Source of the DNA: GCA-002726655 sp046582185 | Lineage (GTDB): Bacteria > Pseudomonadota > Gammaproteobacteria > Pseudomonadales > Azotimanducaceae | DNA length: 64,000 bases | Assembly (NCBI GenBank): GCA_046582185.1 | Contig: JAYGEX010000028.1 | Location: forward strand, 90,422-154,421 | Direction: 5' to 3' | Shown: positions 62,367-64,000 of the stretch, piece after piece | Position numbering within the stretch: the first letter of the stretch is position 1 | How the letters are laid out: each line of letters opens with the position of its first letter | Position numbers and translations under genes: made by a program | The notes under the pieces: model-generated | What the model was told of the DNA's origin: nothing | Databases searched by the model: none | The model's input: the letters and a program-made list of their open reading frames with translations, nothing else

Positions 62367-63050
62367 TTAGGCGTCATTTGCAGGCCTTAGCAGGTCCGAT
62401 AAAAGCTGCTTGTGGCGCTCTTTCTGATTCGGAAGTCGTAAATTATCACCGCTGGCATTCACGATTCGAATGAGATCCAGTAGCGCTTCGTCAAAGCTGT
62501 CATTAACCAGTAGATAGTCAAATTCTTCGAAGTGGGAGATTTCATCCGCCGAAGCATCCATCCGTTGCTGCACAGTTACTTCGTCATCCTGGGCACGTTC
62601 CATCAACCGGTCCTTGAGTGCCTGAAGGGAGGGGGGAACAATAAAGATGCTTGCTGCCTGCGGGATCGCGTGACGAATTTGTTGCGCTCCCTGCCAATCT
62701 ATTTCAAGGATCAAATGATTACCGGAATTCAGGATACGCTGAACCTCTGCCTTGCTCGTTCCATAAAAATAGCCAAATACCTCAGCCCATTCGGCGAACT
62801 CGTCCTGGTCAACCATGGATTTAAAGTCTGGCTCTTTCACAAAGAAGTAATTAACACCGTTGGTCTCGCCTGGACGCAGGCTGCGAGTGGTGTGAGAAAT
62901 AGCAACCTGAACATTAGCACTTTTGTCGACCAGCGCCTTAACCAGGCTGGTTTTGCCCGCGCCCGAGGGGGCAGCTACGACGAAAAGCCTGCCCTTTTCT
63001 AGCTCACCTTTTCCTAAGCAATCTTGATCGGACGCCACTTGATCATTCAA
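62367..63050 (-). CDS. gmk: Guanylate kinase
   Basis: The enzyme phosphorylates GMP to GDP. The protein is 227 aa, with a TTG start at 63050 overlapping the yicC stop by 8 bases. A GTG at 63038 is an alternative. The P-loop is APSGAGKTS at 27-35, and SHTTRSLRPGETNGVNYFFV is the GMP-binding region. The first 20 residues extend beyond the E. coli enzyme. Its placement upstream of rpoZ-spoT links GTP pools to the alarmone genes. Confidence 0.96.
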   Translation of the reverse strand: MNDQVASDQDCLGKGELEKGRLFVVAAPSGAGKTSLVKALVDKSANVQVAISHTTRSLRPGETNGVNYFFVKEPDFKSMVDQDEFAEWAEVFGYFYGTSKAEVQRILNSGNHLILEIDWQGAQQIRHAIPQAASIFIVPPSLQALKDRLMERAQDDEVTVQQRMDASADEISHFEEFDYLLVNDSFDEALLDLIRIVNASGDNLRLPNQKERHKQLLSDLLRPANDA

Positions 63051-63906
63051 TGTTCTGAACCTGTTCTCTCATCTGTTCGATGATGACTTTTAGATCAACG
63101 GCTTGCATTGAAGTTGCAGAGACACTTGCCTTGGAAGACAGGGTATTCGCCTCGCGATTAAGCTCCTGCATCAGGAAATCCAGCCGCCGGCCAATAGCGC
63201 CCTTTTGATCAAGGGTATGCCGGACCTCTTCAATATGAATCTCCAGGCGGTCAAGTTCCTCCACCACATCCGACTTCTGGGCAAGGTAGACCAATTCCTG
63301 TTCCAGCCTGGGGCCGTCTATTTCCGCTTGTAACTGCTCCAGCCGCTTTTCCAATCTAAGTAGTAAGCGTTGATGTTGTTGTTCCAGGATGACTGGTGCT
63401 TCCTGCCTGACCTGAGTGACAATTTTTGCGACCTCCGCTAGCTGCCCGAGAATAAGCTTCTTCAGTTCGGTGCCCTCTCGCAGTCGCATCTCCTGAAGTG
63501 AAGTGACCGCGTTTCTAAAGGTATCACTGATTTCTATTTTTTCCTGTTCAGTATTGGCCGCAGAATTCAACAGCACGCCCGGCCAGCGAAGTACGTCTAA
63601 AGATTCAGGGGCTTTATTGTTTTTCGTCAGGCTCGAAATTTCTTCTGCGGCGCCCAGTAGCGCTGTCACCAGTTCTTTGTCTATAACGAGGCTGATTTGG
63701 GAAAGTTCGCTATTTACTCGCAGGGTGCACTCGACCTTACCGCGAATTAGATACTTGCGAAGTACCGCCTTTAAAGGAATCTCGATTGACCGAAAGGCAT
63801 CCGGCATACGAAAGCTCACATCCAGATATCGTTGGTTGACTGATCGAATCTCCCAGCTAATCTGATTAGATTCGGTGCGGGCGAACGCCGTCATACTATT
63901 TGCCAT
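63043..63906 (-). CDS. yicC: YicC/YloC-family endoribonuclease
   Basis: The protein is 287 aa and starts MANSMTAFARTESNQISWEIRSVNQRYLD, the usual YicC N terminus. YicC was described in E. coli as an endoribonuclease that affects small RNA turnover. The C-terminal region (MQELNREANTLSSKASVSATSMQAVDLKVIIEQMREQVQNIE) is the DUF1732 segment. It is upstream of gmk with an 8-base overlap. Confidence 0.93.
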   Translation of the reverse strand: MANSMTAFARTESNQISWEIRSVNQRYLDVSFRMPDAFRSIEIPLKAVLRKYLIRGKVECTLRVNSELSQISLVIDKELVTALLGAAEEISSLTKNNKAPESLDVLRWPGVLLNSAANTEQEKIEISDTFRNAVTSLQEMRLREGTELKKLILGQLAEVAKIVTQVRQEAPVILEQQHQRLLLRLEKRLEQLQAEIDGPRLEQELVYLAQKSDVVEELDRLEIHIEEVRHTLDQKGAIGRRLDFLMQELNREANTLSSKASVSATSMQAVDLKVIIEQMREQVQNIE

Positions 63907-63963
63907 AAAATTATCTTTAAACGTCGTTCAATTTCCGGTGAGCGAAGTATAATGGAGATCACC

Positions 63964-64000
63964 TGCAATGTTTAACTGCAATGTTTAACTGCAATGTTTA
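63964..64000. repeat. 13-bp tandem repeats at the window edge
   Basis: TGCAATGTTTAAC occurs at 63964-63976 and 63977-63989, and an 11-base third copy runs to the end of the window. The array lies upstream of yicC and may continue beyond the edge. Confidence 0.9.

Overview
The window is a continuous stretch of a gammaproteobacterial chromosome that includes the replication origin. It contains rpmH, rnpA, yidD, yidC, mnmE, mnmG, rsmG, parA, parB and the complete atpIBEFHAGDC operon on one side of an AT-rich, DnaA-box-bearing intergenic region, and dnaA, dnaN, recF and gyrB on the other. Lipid A acyltransferase, heptose-bisphosphate phosphatase, alpha2/beta2-type glycyl-tRNA synthetase and the F1Fo subunits are all of the Gram-negative proteobacterial type. 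From memory, the gene order on both flanks follows the origin region of Pseudomonas with intervening genes removed. TRAP and dicarboxylate/amino-acid symporters and a caa3-like oxidase suggest an aerobic, probably aquatic heterotroph. The genus cannot be fixed from sequence alone.

Layout. 1-1770: coxA (cut by the window edge) and coxB with a fused cytochrome c domain. 2026-7530: yheV-like zinc ribbon, prlC, aroE, tsaC, purE and dprA, all on the minus strand and mostly translationally coupled. 7613-8677: a LysM protein resembling the type IV pilus secretin-associated protein TsaP. 8862-14478: def, fmt, rsmB, trkA and trkH on the plus strand. 14583-16077: an LpxL/HtrB-type acyltransferase and tag on the minus strand. 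16230-19772: glyQ, glyS and gmhB on the plus strand. 19788-27245: gyrB, recF, two different dnaN genes in tandem, and dnaA on the minus strand. 27246-27952: oriC and the rpmH promoter. 27953-49517: ribosome/RNase P/membrane insertion genes, tRNA modification genes, chromosome partition genes, ATP synthase, glmU, glmS and uvrD, all on the plus strand. 49593-54496: a TRAP transporter cluster with a class IV aminotransferase and a TrmB-family regulator. 54545-57075: ubiA, a rubredoxin gene and a cation:dicarboxylate/amino-acid symporter. 57101-63906: recG, ridA, spoT, rpoZ, gmk and yicC, all on the minus strand.

The most unusual features are the following. (1) Two divergent beta sliding clamp genes lie in tandem between dnaA and recF. 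The dnaA-proximal copy has changed many residues of the partner-binding cleft while the recF-proximal copy is canonical. (2) Two perfect parS sites are embedded in the recF coding sequence, each encoding the peptide FHVE. (3) An array of four contiguous 11-bp repeats sits directly upstream of the aminotransferase/TRAP genes, and an 18-bp perfect palindrome lies at the 5' end of the adjacent regulator gene. Together these look like a small locally regulated uptake-and-transamination system. Several short tandem duplications also occur at gene ends and in intergenic DNA. No tRNA, rRNA, CRISPR array, insertion sequence or prophage was seen.
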